Assembly (NCBI GenBank): GCA_026120185.1
Contig: JANUWF010001783.1
Location: 9,858,001 to 9,922,000 of the forward strand
DNA from: Voacanga thouarsii
Lineage: Eukaryota; Streptophyta; Magnoliopsida; Gentianales; Apocynaceae
Reading direction: 5' to 3'
DNA: 64,000 nucleotides
The position numbers were made by a program, and so were the translations under genes. Of the stretch, positions 1-12,197 are shown one piece after another. The notes under the pieces were generated by a model, which was not told the DNA's origin, searched no databases, and worked only from the letters and a program-made list of their open reading frames with translations. The first letter of the stretch is position 1; every line of letters begins with the position of its first letter.

Positions 1-3000
1 AACGCATATCTGGCCACCCCAATTGTGCCAACACAGATGAATCCTGGAAAAGCAGCAAGTAGAAGAACATTCCAGGCTTTTATGTCCAAAATATTGAAGA
101 AAATGAATTAAAGCAATTAAGTTAATAAAAGATGAATTCAAGATCATCTAAATAATGACGATGCATGAAAGTTGTACCTGTGTTTCAACCATTGAGTGAA
201 TGATAGACTGGGGATGGATTACTATCTCAATATTGTCATATTCAGCACCAAAAAGGTAGTGGGCTTCAATCACTTCTAGACCCTGCAATAGCAAAATTAG
301 CCCACAGCTATCACAGTGTCCATAGGGAAGATATCCTACCTGACTTGAAAAGAGCAGTTGGTGACAATCCAAAAAGGTAAAAAGGGGGGAGAAAATGAGG
401 ACATTAGAGTCTGTGGTTAGATACAAAATGCAGAACACAAGGTTACCTTATTGAAGAGGGTAGCAGAATCCACAGTAATCTTCTTTCCCATGTTCCAATT
501 TGGATGTTTCAAAGCATCTGCTACTTTAACTTCTTTCAATTTCTCCACTGGCAAATCCCTGTTAAGAAACAACGAATATATTCCAAAGACAAAGTAAATG
601 CAAAAGAGGTGAGGATTAGAGACAAAACAATATATGTAGTTTTCCTTTTGCATCTTTAAGTTTTGAGCATCAAATGCTTTTTCACACTTTTGAAATGAAT
701 ACAACAGGGAGAAAAATTATCAAAATTTTAGAGTCATACCTGAAAGCACCCCCTGAAGCTGTTAAAATTATGCGCCTAAGAGCACCCTCTGGCAAACCTT
801 GGATACACTGAAGTAGAATATATCCTTTAGGCCTTTAAATTAGCAGGTAATAAAAGACCATAAGGGGAATATTGGAAGAATAAAAATAAAGCAAGATAGG
901 ACTTGCAATTTTGAGGTTGACTACTGATGGCTTCAAAATATGAAACAAAGCAACTAATTTCAATCCTACAGTTATTTGGTGCCCCTTGTAGGATACAAGC
1001 TATACCTGGAATATAGCAGAATGTTCTGAATCAGCAGGAAGAATCTTCACATTATGCTTGTGCGCAAGAGGAAGTACAAAAGGACCACCAGCAATCAGTG
1101 TCTCTTTATTGGCCAAGGCAATGTCTTTTCCAGCTTCTATGGCAGCTACAGTAGGCTGAAAATAACCCCCCCCCCCCCCCCAAAAAAAAAAAATGAAGTA
1201 GAAAGAAATTGAGTTCATAGAGAATATGTAGGACAAAAGAAGATGCCACTTGAGGATTACTTTTGAGAAGCATTAATAAAATAACCATCCTCATATGCCT
1301 ATTTGCAACAAAGTGTCAAGGATCTTATTTCTTCACAAGCATTAATAAAATAACCATCCTCGTCATTTTCAGTGACCACCATCTCTTTGTTGGTTCCAAC
1401 TATTTTATTCTTTCTTCTATAATCCAGGTGTACAGTAGTTTAAAATTTTCAGGTACAATCCATTTAAGTCGAGTACTTAAAGAAAAAGATTGTAAAACAA
1501 AGTGACTAATCCCAATTTAGATGCACAATTTCCAATTGCATTCATCAAAAGTTTTTCTGGGTGAACATGTCTATCAGAACATTATGCTAAGTAGGAAACT
1601 GTTACTGCAACTTTATAACTGTAAATTATTCATAGCACATAAAGTCAACAATTCATAGATTCTTTTTTGTCTAGAATTTAAATGTGCAATGAAATCACAC
1701 ATGTATCTCTACCAAAGACTTTATGAAGAGTGGCAAGCATTTTTGATGTATGAACACCATGTACTTACAAAACAAATGCAGGAACGGTACAACAAATTTC
1801 TGCACCAACATGATCCCTTGCTTCACATGTTTTATAAATATTTTACTAGTTGTATAAAAACTCGATAAACATATTATAGCTGCACATGCATCTTGGCTAT
1901 TCTGGCCAGATGATCTGGAAAAAAGTATATAAAGAAATCCTGTTCGAATATTTTATTGATGTACCTTTAGACCAGCACAGCCAACTATTCCTGTAACAAC
2001 AGTCACAGCATCTGGGTGACGGGCAACCTGAAGTTTCAATCCAAGATTGTCAATTAATAGTATCAATTTCACCAGCCAAAGAAAATCCTACTGATCCAGG
2101 TACTAGCTAACCTCAACAACACCTTGCTCTCCAGGAATGATTTCAGGTTTGTCTTCAACATCAGATAAAGCCTCTTTGAGTTCATCAACCAACGACTCAT
2201 TTCTGACTGAAACTAGCTGAGGTTTAAATGTTTTAATCTGCAGAATAAGATGCCTCTAAGTAAGCTACAAATATAGAATGATGGTTCACTATCACTTGGA
2301 TATGAACAATGGTCCTTGCCTTGAAAACAAGTCCATAATTTTTAGAAGGACCACAGAAACAAACTTTTTATGTGACTTTACTGAGCATTTTTTAACTTTA
2401 AAAAATAAAATGATATGCTACAGTTGATTCTGGATTTCAATCATAATACTAATGTTTAATTATCTGGTTGTTGTTACAAAATAATTTATTGAGGTTGGCT
2501 GGTCCACTGCTGTTAGTGTTGCAGCAATTGGAAAGGTGAAGACTGATTAAAATTGGTGTGTTGCACCAGAATATTCGATTAATGCACAGCACCAACCACT
2601 AAACCAGAAAATTCAGGGCAATAAAAGGGGATATATTGGCATTGGTGGAAGATGACAATGGCACTAGCAGCAGCAGTTGTTAAGGTCATACCAACAACAG
2701 TAGAGGCTCAAATCATATTCAAGTGTTTTTCTATGTACTAACAAAGATTGGCATTTTTTTCTAATTGTATGCACTGGGCTCAGAAAAAATTTGTGCTGTC
2801 AATAACATTTCAAATTTGACTTTCAAGAATTTTACAAAATTTTCCAGCTCCAACAAAAGATAATTGCTGGAACCATCAAGGTCTTTCACAATCAAGATTG
2901 GTTTTGAGACAAAATTTAGAGTATCTGAAAAAGCTTAAATTAGAATAAAGAATTGCTTTCAACACTGATTTGCCAAAACAACATTATTTATTGGTCAAAA

Positions 3001-3928
3001 GGCAGTTCACTTGAATCATCAAAATTTAGAAATACAGGGAATCTTTTTCCTTTAATAAAACAGAGTTTCCTCTGCATCAGAAATTAAATGATTGTTCACC
3101 TGATCAGCAAGAAGAGTCACATTTGAACCAGCTGCAAGTGCAACAACTCTAAATTTGTCTGGATTTTCAGCAACTATGTCCAGTGTCTACACAGCACAAA
3201 ATCAGCAAACTAAACAACCTAGCAATACCCTAGGATTAAAAACAAGATATACTCCTTAAAAATATGTCGCCTAACAGAGCCTATTCTTTTACCTGAGTAC
3301 CGATGGAGCCTGTAGATCCAACTATTGCAATAGGCTTCTGACCTTCCCAACTCTTATAACCTGGCTCTGCAACAGCCCGCCCAGGCCATGCTGGCGGAGG
3401 TGGCTGGATCGAGCATTGAATTTTTTTTCCAACAGTTGCTCCACAATCTTTCTTCTTAAAAGCAAATCCTCCTTAAGATTATCATCAAATAGGGAAAACT
3501 TAAAAAACCAATCTTCAGCCCCAAAATCATCAAACTAAGCAGAAATAAACAATCTTCAGAATACCAGAACAAGCAGGTACAAACATCTGAACAACTTATG
3601 CTATCACCTCTTGGCTTAAAAATCTTGATGCTATTGGAACGAAAAGTTTCAATTTTAGAATAATGCTCAAAAGATATGCACATCCATACTTCCGGCAAAA
3701 AACTTTTCCAAAACTTCTCGGCTGATGGACTTTTACCGAATTCTATAAACGTCTTAACTACATTTCCAGCTCAACTTATCCAAATCCCAAACCAAAAAGT
3801 AACCCAGTCCTATCAAAACAAACGATGACCGGAAAAGTCGAATTCTTAAGAGGTGGAATAAAATTTGAACAAGGAAAAAAACCCAGAAAAACTGAACATC
3901 TACCGGGGATTCAATTCACCTCATGGGG

Positions 3929-3959
<31 letters not shown>

Positions 3960-4221
3960 TCAACATTCACATTAATCATGGCCAAATACATAATCCATAA
4001 CACAGAATACTGAACTGAACTGCTCTTAGAATTTTTAGTTGCATATCTAAAAAAAAAAAAGAAAAAAAAACCAAAAAGAGGCTTTCTTATATGAGTGTGC
4101 ATTAAAGAGAGAGAGACAACAAACCGTGGAGCTTCACAAGATGAACATTGTAATTCGACTTAGAGGAATCCAAGAACGAAATAGTCTTGATTTCAGTTGG
4201 GGACAGCAAATTCAAAGCCAT
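1..4221 (-). CDS. DXR: 1-deoxy-D-xylulose 5-phosphate reductoisomerase, 3'-truncated by window edge
   Basis: DXR converts 1-deoxy-D-xylulose 5-phosphate to 2-C-methyl-D-erythritol 4-phosphate with NADPH, the first committed step of the plastid MEP isoprenoid pathway. Exons on the minus strand: 4221-4125, 3471-3293, 3186-3100, 2237-2112, 2027-1965, 1155-1006, 807-740, 558-447, 282-178, and 43-1 (partial). All introns read GT..AG and the frame stays open through about 343 codons. Visible landmarks: a Ser-rich N-terminus that fits a transit peptide, the plant Pro-rich segment [10 protein letters not shown], the NADPH-binding GSTGSIGTQ (about residues 84-92), metal ligands in [13 protein letters not shown] (Asp226, Glu228) and in [10 protein letters not shown] (Glu297). 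The frame is open upstream of the chosen ATG; that ATG was taken because MALNLLSP matches known plant DXR N-termini. The C-terminal exons lie left of the window. Nothing seen suggests a pseudogene. Confidence 0.96.
1166..1193. repeat. C16/A12 homopolymer junction in a DXR intron
   Basis: On the plus strand 16 C are followed by 12 A. In the DXR transcript this reads as a U run, then 16 G, about ten bases upstream of the 3' splice site of the intron before exon 6 (acceptor at 1156-1157). A G run this close to an acceptor is unusual for a plant intron. The exact run lengths may be a sequencing artefact. Confidence 0.8.
3929..3956. repeat. (GA)n microsatellite in DXR intron 1
   Basis: Fourteen uninterrupted GA units lie in the first intron of DXR. 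A shorter GA stretch occurs at about 4107-4116, next to the exon 1 donor site. In the transcript these read as CT repeats. Confidence 0.9.
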
Positions 4222-4600
4222 ATCACTTCCACCGCCGAAAAAAAAAAAATACTCACAGAAACACACAGTTACCCAACCTGAAATGAAGCTTGCAAGATTC
4301 CCACTTTTTGGAAGATTGACAACAAAACAAACCAACCCTTTGGTCTTTGGACTTCACAAAAGCAAATTGTTGCGTTAGATAACTGTCTCTCCGAAAGAAT
4401 TGAGATTATTTTGTGCCTCGAGTGTGTATCAAACGGGGGTCTTATAGGTCTTCGGAAAGTGATGTTCTTGTGGGACAACAATGGATTTCCCATTTATTAA
4501 AATTTGGGGCCTTTATTTAATTCCATTTCTGGGACTGAAAATTGAGAAAATTTTGGTAGTAATAAAATGACGAATGAGGATAAAGACGATTCAGGAATCA
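4222..4600 (-). promoter_or_regulatory. DXR 5' leader and presumed promoter
   Basis: This is the stretch just upstream of the DXR start codon. A weak TATA-like CCTATAAGACC on the minus strand lies at about 4441-4451, some 220 bases before the ATG. That would give a long 5' leader. No transcript evidence is available, so the start site is a guess. Confidence 0.3.
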
Positions 4601-6886
4601 GCCACTTCTCGTGGACTGCATGGGCCTTTTCTTTATGCTTAAGCACAAAATCCAAAATGTCTACCGTTTTATTATTCTTTATGAAATATTATCATTAGCA
4701 TATGTTTTTCTTCAAAGATCATTTTCTAAACAAATACCGGTGTCATGGGAATCAGAATACAAGGTTGCTGCTGCTACTAGATTCCTGATATAGCCAGTCC
4801 AAAGAAAAGTTCAATTTTTTAATGGAAAATTTTGAGAGATATTAGTAGCTTTTCTAATATATGAAAAATGAAACAGCATTATTTGCAAAGACCACGAAGT
4901 TGAAAAGGGAAATGGGATAAAAACTCTCGCATGCAGCTCATGCGTTGATAGTTTATTATTTATTTATGCACATTTATTCTAAAGCATTTTCATTTATACG
5001 AAACAAAATTTAAAATACTTTTATCATATTGAGTAAAGATTTTACTTCTTTTTAAAAATTTATATGAAGAAAAATAAAGAGGAAATATATATACTTGTTT
5101 CATATTTGAAAATTCAAATTTTAATTATTTATATATCGTATATAATAATTTAATGTCAATATATATATATATATATCTTTTTGTTTTGGTTTTCTTTACC
5201 CACCACAAAGGTAAACTAAAAAACCAAAAACGTGCCTAATTGGTAATAATATGAGGACCAAATTGGGTGGTATAATAAATCCTTGCATGGAAGAGCATTA
5301 ATGACTTTAGTAAATATTTTATTCTTTATAATTTTGTAGGCGACATTATAAATTGAATTTAAAAATTTTTACTTTTTAAAAATGCATTTAATAATTAAAT
5401 TATAATAATGTATTATTTTATGTATATAAATTTGTCATCATTAGATATTCAAAGAATATGAATAATTAATTTACCATCTTATTAGCATAGTAAAATTGGT
5501 GTATATATGCATAGGTGTAATTTTTTATAGATTTGTAATCATTAAATTTGTAAGTGGATAACACAATATAAAAAATTACTATTATTTATTAAATTTTCAA
5601 CGTATAATATTAAATTCAAACTTAGACAAGCAATCCTTTTTTTTTTTTTTTTGGTTTTATTTTTCTAATGGAGATTTGACGTGGCAGCCCAATCTCTAAG
5701 GAAAGTGGTCGGTCGAAAGTAAGCACTTACACTTGGCACTTACAAAAGATAAACCATGTTTAACAACATTAACCTTCCATTATCTTATCGTCAATTTTTA
5801 TTTTTAAATTTCTTATAAATATTAATGAGTTATGAATTAAATTCAAGACTTTTATATAGTCTTATCATATAAAAAGAAGGAAAAATATTTCAATTAAAAA
5901 TTTCTCATTATTTTTGAAAAAAAAGAAAATATTTATGTAGATCTGATTATCCCATTAAAAATTTATACAACATAATATTTTTTAAAAGCATTTTAATAAT
6001 GGTATTGCACAAAATAGACAAATCCCATTAGTTCATTGAACCAATTGAAAAGGGCAAAGATGATTAGGATATATTTCAATAAAAGCAAAATTGCTAAATG
6101 CAGAAATCAATCAACATGTTAGTAGGACAAGAGAATGAAATTGAAAAAGAGCCTCATGCGGCACGAGCACCGCAAAGTTTACCTAAAATCAGAATTGCCA
6201 GATATAGAAACATGGGCTAAGTTTATTAAAAAGTGAAAAAATAAGGGTAAAAAATCTAAATAACATTTGAATTATTTGAAATTTGAAAATTTTTATTTAA
6301 ATTAAAAAAGATCAAGAAGTAGTACACATATTATTAATATGTTCCGTTCTTACATTTATGTTAAGTTTGACTGTTTAATTACCTTTTTCGTTGATCATGT
6401 AACTGTCACGTAACATTTTTTGAAAATATTTTTTTCCAATAAAAGAGATGAGATAACAAATGATTTTTTCCTCAATTCTCCCGGCTCCCATTTCATTTTA
6501 AATCCCAGGGACAACACATTAGAAATGTCTTACTCACTTTGTTTCCCATGCATTCTTCTTCCTCTAATTCAAGAACACTAAAAACCCATATAACCGTCAC
6601 AACAAGGGTTTGGAAAAGGTTTCATTGTCCAAAGCAAGTTTCAATTTTTTGGAATTCATTCAATAATTTGTTCAATAAAGGGTACCATTGGAGTTGGTGA
6701 ATCGTCGCTCAAGAAAGGAAAATGTTAGGAAGGATACTGATCGTTTCCCAATGTCGGAATAAGTTAAGCAAGGGCTATTGAATAAGTCAAGCAAAATAGT
6801 AAGTATTGTTTTCATCATCAAACTTTTATAAGTTTTTTTTCCCCCACAGAATCCTAAACTGGTCCTAAAGGCATATTTGTTGTACT
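4601..6886. other. AT-rich intergenic region, no gene seen
   Basis: No open frame here resembles a known protein. The stretch is strongly AT-rich, with a short (TA)n run at about 5159-5176 and a T run at about 5638-5652. It separates the DXR 5' end from Copia-A, which inserted after the GTACT at 6882-6886. Confidence 0.6.
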
Positions 6887-7238
6887 TGTTATAAAATTAG
6901 AGTAGTGTTAGAATAAAATCTTCACACTACACACTAATAAAACTCTAACTATTTTGCACAAGAATTTCTCTCTTTCTCTTCTCTCACAATTTTCTCTAAT
7001 CTTTCTTTCACTAATCTTTCTTTCACAAAATGATGGTGTATTACAAGCTTAGAGAATAGCTCTATTTATAGAGCTCTAATTAGTGGAATACATCATGGCA
7101 TACATCATCTTCAACTAATCTCAATTAGTGGTATCTCCACTAAATGGTGGACATCCATAAAAATCTTCTAATAATTCACATAAATCCATAATTAGTGGAG
7201 CATCCACTAATTAATGGAGATTCCAATAATTCATAACA
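6887..7238 (-). repeat. Copia-A 3' LTR
   Basis: This 352-base LTR lies downstream of the minus-strand coding region. It holds a tandem duplication of ACTAATCTTTCTTTC at about 7009-7038 that the other LTR lacks, which accounts for the 15-base length difference. Confidence 0.95.
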
Positions 7239-7252
7239 CTCCCTCTTGGATG
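7239..7252 (-). other. Copia-A polypurine tract
   Basis: On the minus strand the bases just before the 3' LTR read CCAAGAGGGAG, then TGTTATG. This purine-rich run is where plus-strand DNA synthesis is primed in LTR retrotransposons. Confidence 0.8.
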
Positions 7253-7363
7253 TCCATTCATTACATAAAGAATATACCTCGTTAAAACCTTACTAGATAA
7301 AAACCCAGTGGGAAAAAAAATCTAGTGAAGGAAAAAGAGTACACTATTCTATATATTTGTTTA

Positions 7364-7969
7364 TTACTCCCCCTGATGAGATGATTCCTTTAAATCTTTA
7401 AACCAACGCATACCGATTTTATATCTCAACTTCTCAAATGTTGTAGTCGGTAAAGTCTTCGTGAAAATATCTGCGAGGTTATCACATGACCGAATTTGTA
7501 ACACATCAATTTCACATTTCTTCTGGAGTTCATGAGTAAAGAAGAATTTTGGTGAAATATGTTTTGTCCGATCTCCTTTAATATATCCTCCTCGTAATTG
7601 AGCTATGCAAGCTGCATTGTCTTCATAAAGAGGAGTTGGAATATCTTTGATTGATGATAATCCACAACTTTCTCGGATATAATGAATCATGGATCTTAGC
7701 CATACACATTCTCGACTTGCTTCATGAATTGCTATAATTTCAGCATGATTTGAAGAAGTAGCTGCTATAGATTGTTTCGTAGAACGCCATGATATAGCAG
7801 TATTTCCACATGTAAATAGATAGCCCGTTTGAGAACGTGCTTTATGTGGATCAGATAAATAACCAGCATCTGCATAACTTATCAATGTTGGACTGGTTTT
7901 ATTTGAATAAAATAATCCGAGATCAATTGTACCTTGGAGATATCGAAGGACTTGTTTATTCCATTCCAA
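7364..7969 (-). pseudogene. Copia-A RNase H domain, frameshifted from the reverse transcriptase
   Basis: The encoded segment is the C-terminal RNase H part of a copia polyprotein. It shows the hallmark YADAGYLSD, SWRSTKQSIAATSSNHAE (acidic active-site region), LYEDNAACI and the tail NLADIFTKTLP. It should be continuous with the reverse transcriptase of the neighbouring frame. The two frames are offset by one base near 7955, in the conserved RRHWNGIKQVLRYLQG region, where one A seems to be missing from an A run. The domain itself looks intact, but the native polyprotein would terminate early. Confidence 0.9.
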
Positions 7970-10164
7970 TGTCGTCGTGTTGGTGAAGAACTAAATCTTG
8001 CTAATAAATTGACAGCAAAAGCAATATCAGGTCGTGTATTATTAGCAAGATACATCAATGCACAAATTGCACTGAGATATGGTACTTCAGGACCAAGGAG
8101 TTCTTCATCATTTTCTTGAGGTCGGAGAGGATCTTTATCCACATTTACTGATCGGACGATCATTGGAATACTCAATGGATATGCTTTGTCCATGTAAAAT
8201 CTTTTTAGTACTTTTGCTGTATATGTTGATTGATGAATAAATGTTCCACTCTCCAGATGTTCAATTTGTAAACCAATGCAAAATTTGGTTTTACCAAAAT
8301 CCTTGATTTCGAATTCTCTTTTTAAATAATTAATTGTTTCTTGGAACTCTTCAGGAGTTCCAATAAGATTAATGTCATCAACATATATAGCTAATATCAC
8401 AAATTTAGAACCAGATTTCTTAATAAAAACACATGGACATACCTGGTCATTTTTAAATCCCGCTTTCAATAAATATTCACTAAGACGTATGAACCACATG
8501 CGCTCAGATTGCTTCAGGCCATATAATGATTTCTGCAACTTGATGGAGTAATTTTCACGAGGATAATGTTTATATGCTTCAGGCATATGAAATCCTTCGG
8601 GGATTTTCATGTAAACATCATTTTCTAAATTTCCATACAAGTAAGCAGTGACAATATCTAATAGACGCATATCTATCTTTTCATGTATTGCCAAACTGAT
8701 AATATATCGGAGTGTAATAGCATCAACAATAGGAGAATAAGTTTCATCATAATCAATACCTGGTCTTTGTGAAAAACCTTGGGCTACTAATCGCGCTTTA
8801 TATCGAACGATTTCACTATTTTCATTGCGCTTTCGCACAAATATCCATTTGTAGCCAACAGGTTTTACACCTTCTGATGTTCGGACTGCAGGTCCGAAGA
8901 CTTCACGTTTTGTCAGTGCATTTAACTCCGATTGAATCGCATCTTTCCATTGCAGCCAATCTTTTCTATGCCGACATTCATCAACTGATATTGGTTCAAG
9001 ATTATCATTATCCTGTGTAATATCAAGAGATATATTGTATGCAAATATATTATCAATAACAGTTTCTATCCGATTCCAACTTCTACCGGAAGTGGTATAA
9101 TTGATAAAAATTTCAGTGTTACTTTCATCAACTTCTGGTTCTTTGTCATCAGTTCTCTCTTGGTCTTTATCATTCTTTTCTTCAATATGATCTTCTGGAT
9201 CAGTTAATCCTCTTTTCTTTCGAGAATTTTTATCTTTAGAACCAAGAGGTCGGCCATGCTTCTGGCGTGTTTTTGACTCAGCAGCTATAGGTATAATATT
9301 TTGTTCTGCTGGAATTTCAATTCGAATAGGAGCATTTATAGCTGGAATATGCGATTTTGTAATTCTTCTGGAGTCAACAAAAGCGTCTGGCATTTGATTT
9401 GCAATGCTTTGCAAATGAATTATCTTTTGAACTTCAAATTCACATGCGCTTGTGCGCGGATCAAGATAATTTAATGATGTTGTCCAAGCAAGATCCTTTT
9501 TATGCTGTTTTGGTTCTCCCCCTAATTTAGGGAATAATGATTCATCAAAATGACAATCATCAAATCTTGCTGTGAATACATCTCTTGTCAGGGGTTCAAC
9601 ATACCTGATAATAGAGGGAGAATCATATCCAACGTATATCCCCTTTCTTCTTTGAGGACTCATCTTTGTACGTTGGTTTGGTGCAATTGGAATATATACA
9701 GCACTCCCAAAAATTCTTAAATGAGCTATATTTGGTTCGGAACCAAAAGCCAATTGTAAGGGAGAAAATTTGTGATAACTTGTTGGCCTTAGGCGTACAA
9801 GTGCTGCAGCATGCAAAATAGCATGTCCCCAAGCAGTTGTCAGGAGATTTGTTCTCATTAATAACGGTCTAACAATTAATTGTAACCGTTTAATGAATGA
9901 TTCAGCTAGATCATTCTGAGTATGAACATGAGCTACTGGATGTTCAATAGTAATGCCAATTGACAGGTAATAAGCATCAAAAGCTTGGGAGGAATATTCT
10001 CCAGCATTATTTAGACGGATCCTTTTGATCGGATAATATGGAAATTGTGCTCTTAAGCGAATTATTTGGGCAAGCAATATCGCGAACGCCAGGTTGCGAG
10101 TTGATAATAAACTAACATGCGACCATCGAGTCGATGCATCAATTAAAATCATAAAGTATCTGAA
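7882..10164 (-). pseudogene. Copia-A integrase C-terminal part plus reverse transcriptase
   Basis: This 756-codon open frame carries the integrase core from LIDASTRW onward, then the Ty1/copia reverse transcriptase. Reverse transcriptase motifs include KARLVAQGFSQRPGIDYDET, SLYGLKQSERMW and the active-site AIYVDDINLIG, so that domain looks chemically intact. Two faults stand out. An in-frame TAA separates it from the upstream integrase half, falling between PPCG and FRYF. The second catalytic Asp of the integrase DDE triad, normally in R-L-D-N-A-G-E, reads RLNNAGE because of a GAT to AAT change at about 10008. The triad Glu survives in LAESFIK. A further frameshift follows near 7955. Confidence 0.92.
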
Positions 10165-10877
10165 TTACCCACATGGTGGATTAATTGGTCCACATATATC
10201 ACCATGAATTCTTTCTAAAAATACTGGAGACTCAAACTCCACTTTTGTTGGAGATGGTTTAATAATCAATTTCCCTTGAGAACATGCAGCACATGAAAAT
10301 TTATCAGATGTCAAAATCCTTTGACTTTTCAAAGGATGACCATGCATATTTTCAATTATTCTTCGCATCATAATAGCTCTTGGATGACCTAAACGGTCAT
10401 GCCAAATGATAAATATAACAGGATCAGTAAATTTCTGATTTACTGAATGATGCATTTCAATTGCATGGATTTTTGTGCTATATAGGCCAGAAGAAAGAGA
10501 TGGTAGCTTTTCTAATAAAGATTTCTTACTCGACATTATTTGAGTAATACAGAGATACTCAAAACTATTTTCTTCCATTGTTTCAATGTGATATCCATTT
10601 CGGCGAATATCTTTAAAGCTTAATAAATTTTTTCGAGATTTTGAAGAAAATAACGCTTTAGGAATACCAACATTTGTTCCTCCGGGTAATACAATATTAG
10701 CTCTTCCAGAGCCTTCAATCAACTTTACACTACCACCTATAGTATTAACATTTGTTTCTCCCATCTGCAGGTAGAGAAATATTTTTTATCTTTCAATATG
10801 GTGGGTGTTGTACCACTATCAATTAGGCATATATCTTCAATGCCATTTGTGTATCCAGTAAGTGGAATAATAGCCAT
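10165..10877 (-). pseudogene. Copia-A protease and integrase N-terminal part
   Basis: A retropepsin-type active site, CLIDSGTTPTILKDK, is encoded at about 10760-10877. The following 199-codon frame carries the GAG-pre-integrase region with WHDRLGHP, the zinc-binding HHCC residues (CAACSQGK) and HGDICGPINPPCG, which includes the first integrase catalytic Asp. The protease frame and the integrase frame differ by one base near 10765, so a frameshift lies between them. The protease segment is in the same frame as gag but is cut off from it by several stops at 10878-11000. Confidence 0.88.
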
Positions 10878-10997
10878 CTGGGCATAACAAAATATTTATA
10901 AATGTAAATACTCAAATAATAAAAACCTTAAACGATAAGTACTATTACAATGCCAAAAAAATATAAAATATAAAAGAAACATATTAAAAGTAAACTT

Positions 10998-12080
10998 TTA
11001 ATTATTTTGAACACTTCTATCACCAATTAAATGCTCAATTCTTCCTTCAGGATGCTCAAAGAAATCAGCCACGTCTAAATGAGTTACATCAACATCGTCA
11101 AGGTTGATATCATTATTATCATGAAGAGAATGTTGTGGAGTAAAATTTGTTTCAACATTTTTGCCTTTCTTCTCAATAGACGCCTGATACAGATCAACAA
11201 GGTGTTTTGCAGTACGACAGGTATGAGACCAATGACCTTTTATACCACAACGATAACATTTATCTTCATAATTTTTAGGAACATCATTTTCTTTTCCTTT
11301 CACGTTAGTTTTTGGCCACTTCTGGTGGTTGTCATTATTTCTCGTAACTTTATTTTGACTGTTGCGATCATAATGAATATTTTTATCACGACTATATATA
11401 TGTCCACGGCCACGGCCATATCCACGACCACGACCACGACCACGACCTCTTCCAGGGCCAAAATTACGAGTTCTAACATCATTCACTTCCGTGAATGGAG
11501 TAGAACCTGTTGGTTGAGTTTCATGATTTTTCATTAATAACTCATTATTTTGCTCAGCTACGAGAAGACAAGATATCAATTCTGCATATTTCTTGAATCC
11601 ATTTTCTCGATATTGCTGCTGCAGGAGCACATTCGAGGCATGAAAAGTAGAAAAAGTTTTTTCTAACATATCCTCATCAGTAATATTTTCTCCACACAGT
11701 TTTAGCTGCGAGTTAATTTTAAAAATAGCAGAATTATACTCACTAATAGATTTAAAATCTTGTAATCGCAAATGCATCCAGTCATACCGTGCCTTTGGAA
11801 GGACGACCATCTTCTGGTGATCGAACATTTCTTTCAAATTAGTCCACAAAATAAGTGAATTTTTCATGGTAAGGTATTCAACCTTTAAGTCATCATGAAG
11901 ATGATGACGGAGAAAAATCATAGCTTTAGCATTATTTTGTGATAATGATGGATTTCCTTCTACAATGGTATCTTCCAGACCCATTGCAGCTAAATGCATT
12001 TCAGCATCTAGTATCCAAGATAAATAGTTTTTCCCAATAATATCAAGAGCTGCGAACTCGAGTTTGGTAAGATTTGCCAT
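10998..12080 (-). CDS. gag: Copia-A Gag (nucleocapsid-like) protein
   Basis: This 360-codon frame begins MANLTKLEFAALDI just inside the 5' LTR. It has the UBN2-type copia gag fold region, including the usual WLDAEMHL-like start (here SWILDAEMHL). It also has an Arg-Gly-rich stretch (GRGRGRGRGYGRGRG, about residues 209-225) that probably binds RNA, and one CCHC zinc knuckle, CYRCGIKGHWSHTC. The protein would package the element RNA in cytoplasmic virus-like particles. It is the only fully open gene of the element. The stop at 10998 is followed by a T-rich, intron-like stretch before the protease. Confidence 0.92.
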   Translation of the reverse strand: MANLTKLEFAALDIIGKNYLSWILDAEMHLAAMGLEDTIVEGNPSLSQNNAKAMIFLRHHLHDDLKVEYLTMKNSLILWTNLKEMFDHQKMVVLPKARYDWMHLRLQDFKSISEYNSAIFKINSQLKLCGENITDEDMLEKTFSTFHASNVLLQQQYRENGFKKYAELISCLLVAEQNNELLMKNHETQPTGSTPFTEVNDVRTRNFGPGRGRGRGRGRGYGRGRGHIYSRDKNIHYDRNSQNKVTRNNDNHQKWPKTNVKGKENDVPKNYEDKCYRCGIKGHWSHTCRTAKHLVDLYQASIEKKGKNVETNFTPQHSLHDNNDINLDDVDVTHLDVADFFEHPEGRIEHLIGDRSVQNN

Positions 12081-12176
12081 GTAGATACAAAATCAAATAG
12101 AAAAAGTACTTACCTTCCTCTTTTGTTCAAGAACACTTCAATAGTACCACCGTGATTATAACCTTCAGTACTTCGG

Positions 12177-12197
12177 TAGAGTCTCGTGCTGATAACG
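12177..12197 (-). other. Copia-A primer-binding site region
   Basis: On the minus strand the bases directly after the 5' LTR read CGTTATCAGCACGAGACTC. They share the TATCAG core of the initiator-Met tRNA primer site but not its full TGGTATCAGAGC, so the primer tRNA is uncertain. Confidence 0.55.

Noticed and set aside
11079..11537. A 152-codon plus-strand frame
   Set aside because: It is the antisense shadow of the Arg-Gly-rich part of Copia-A gag.
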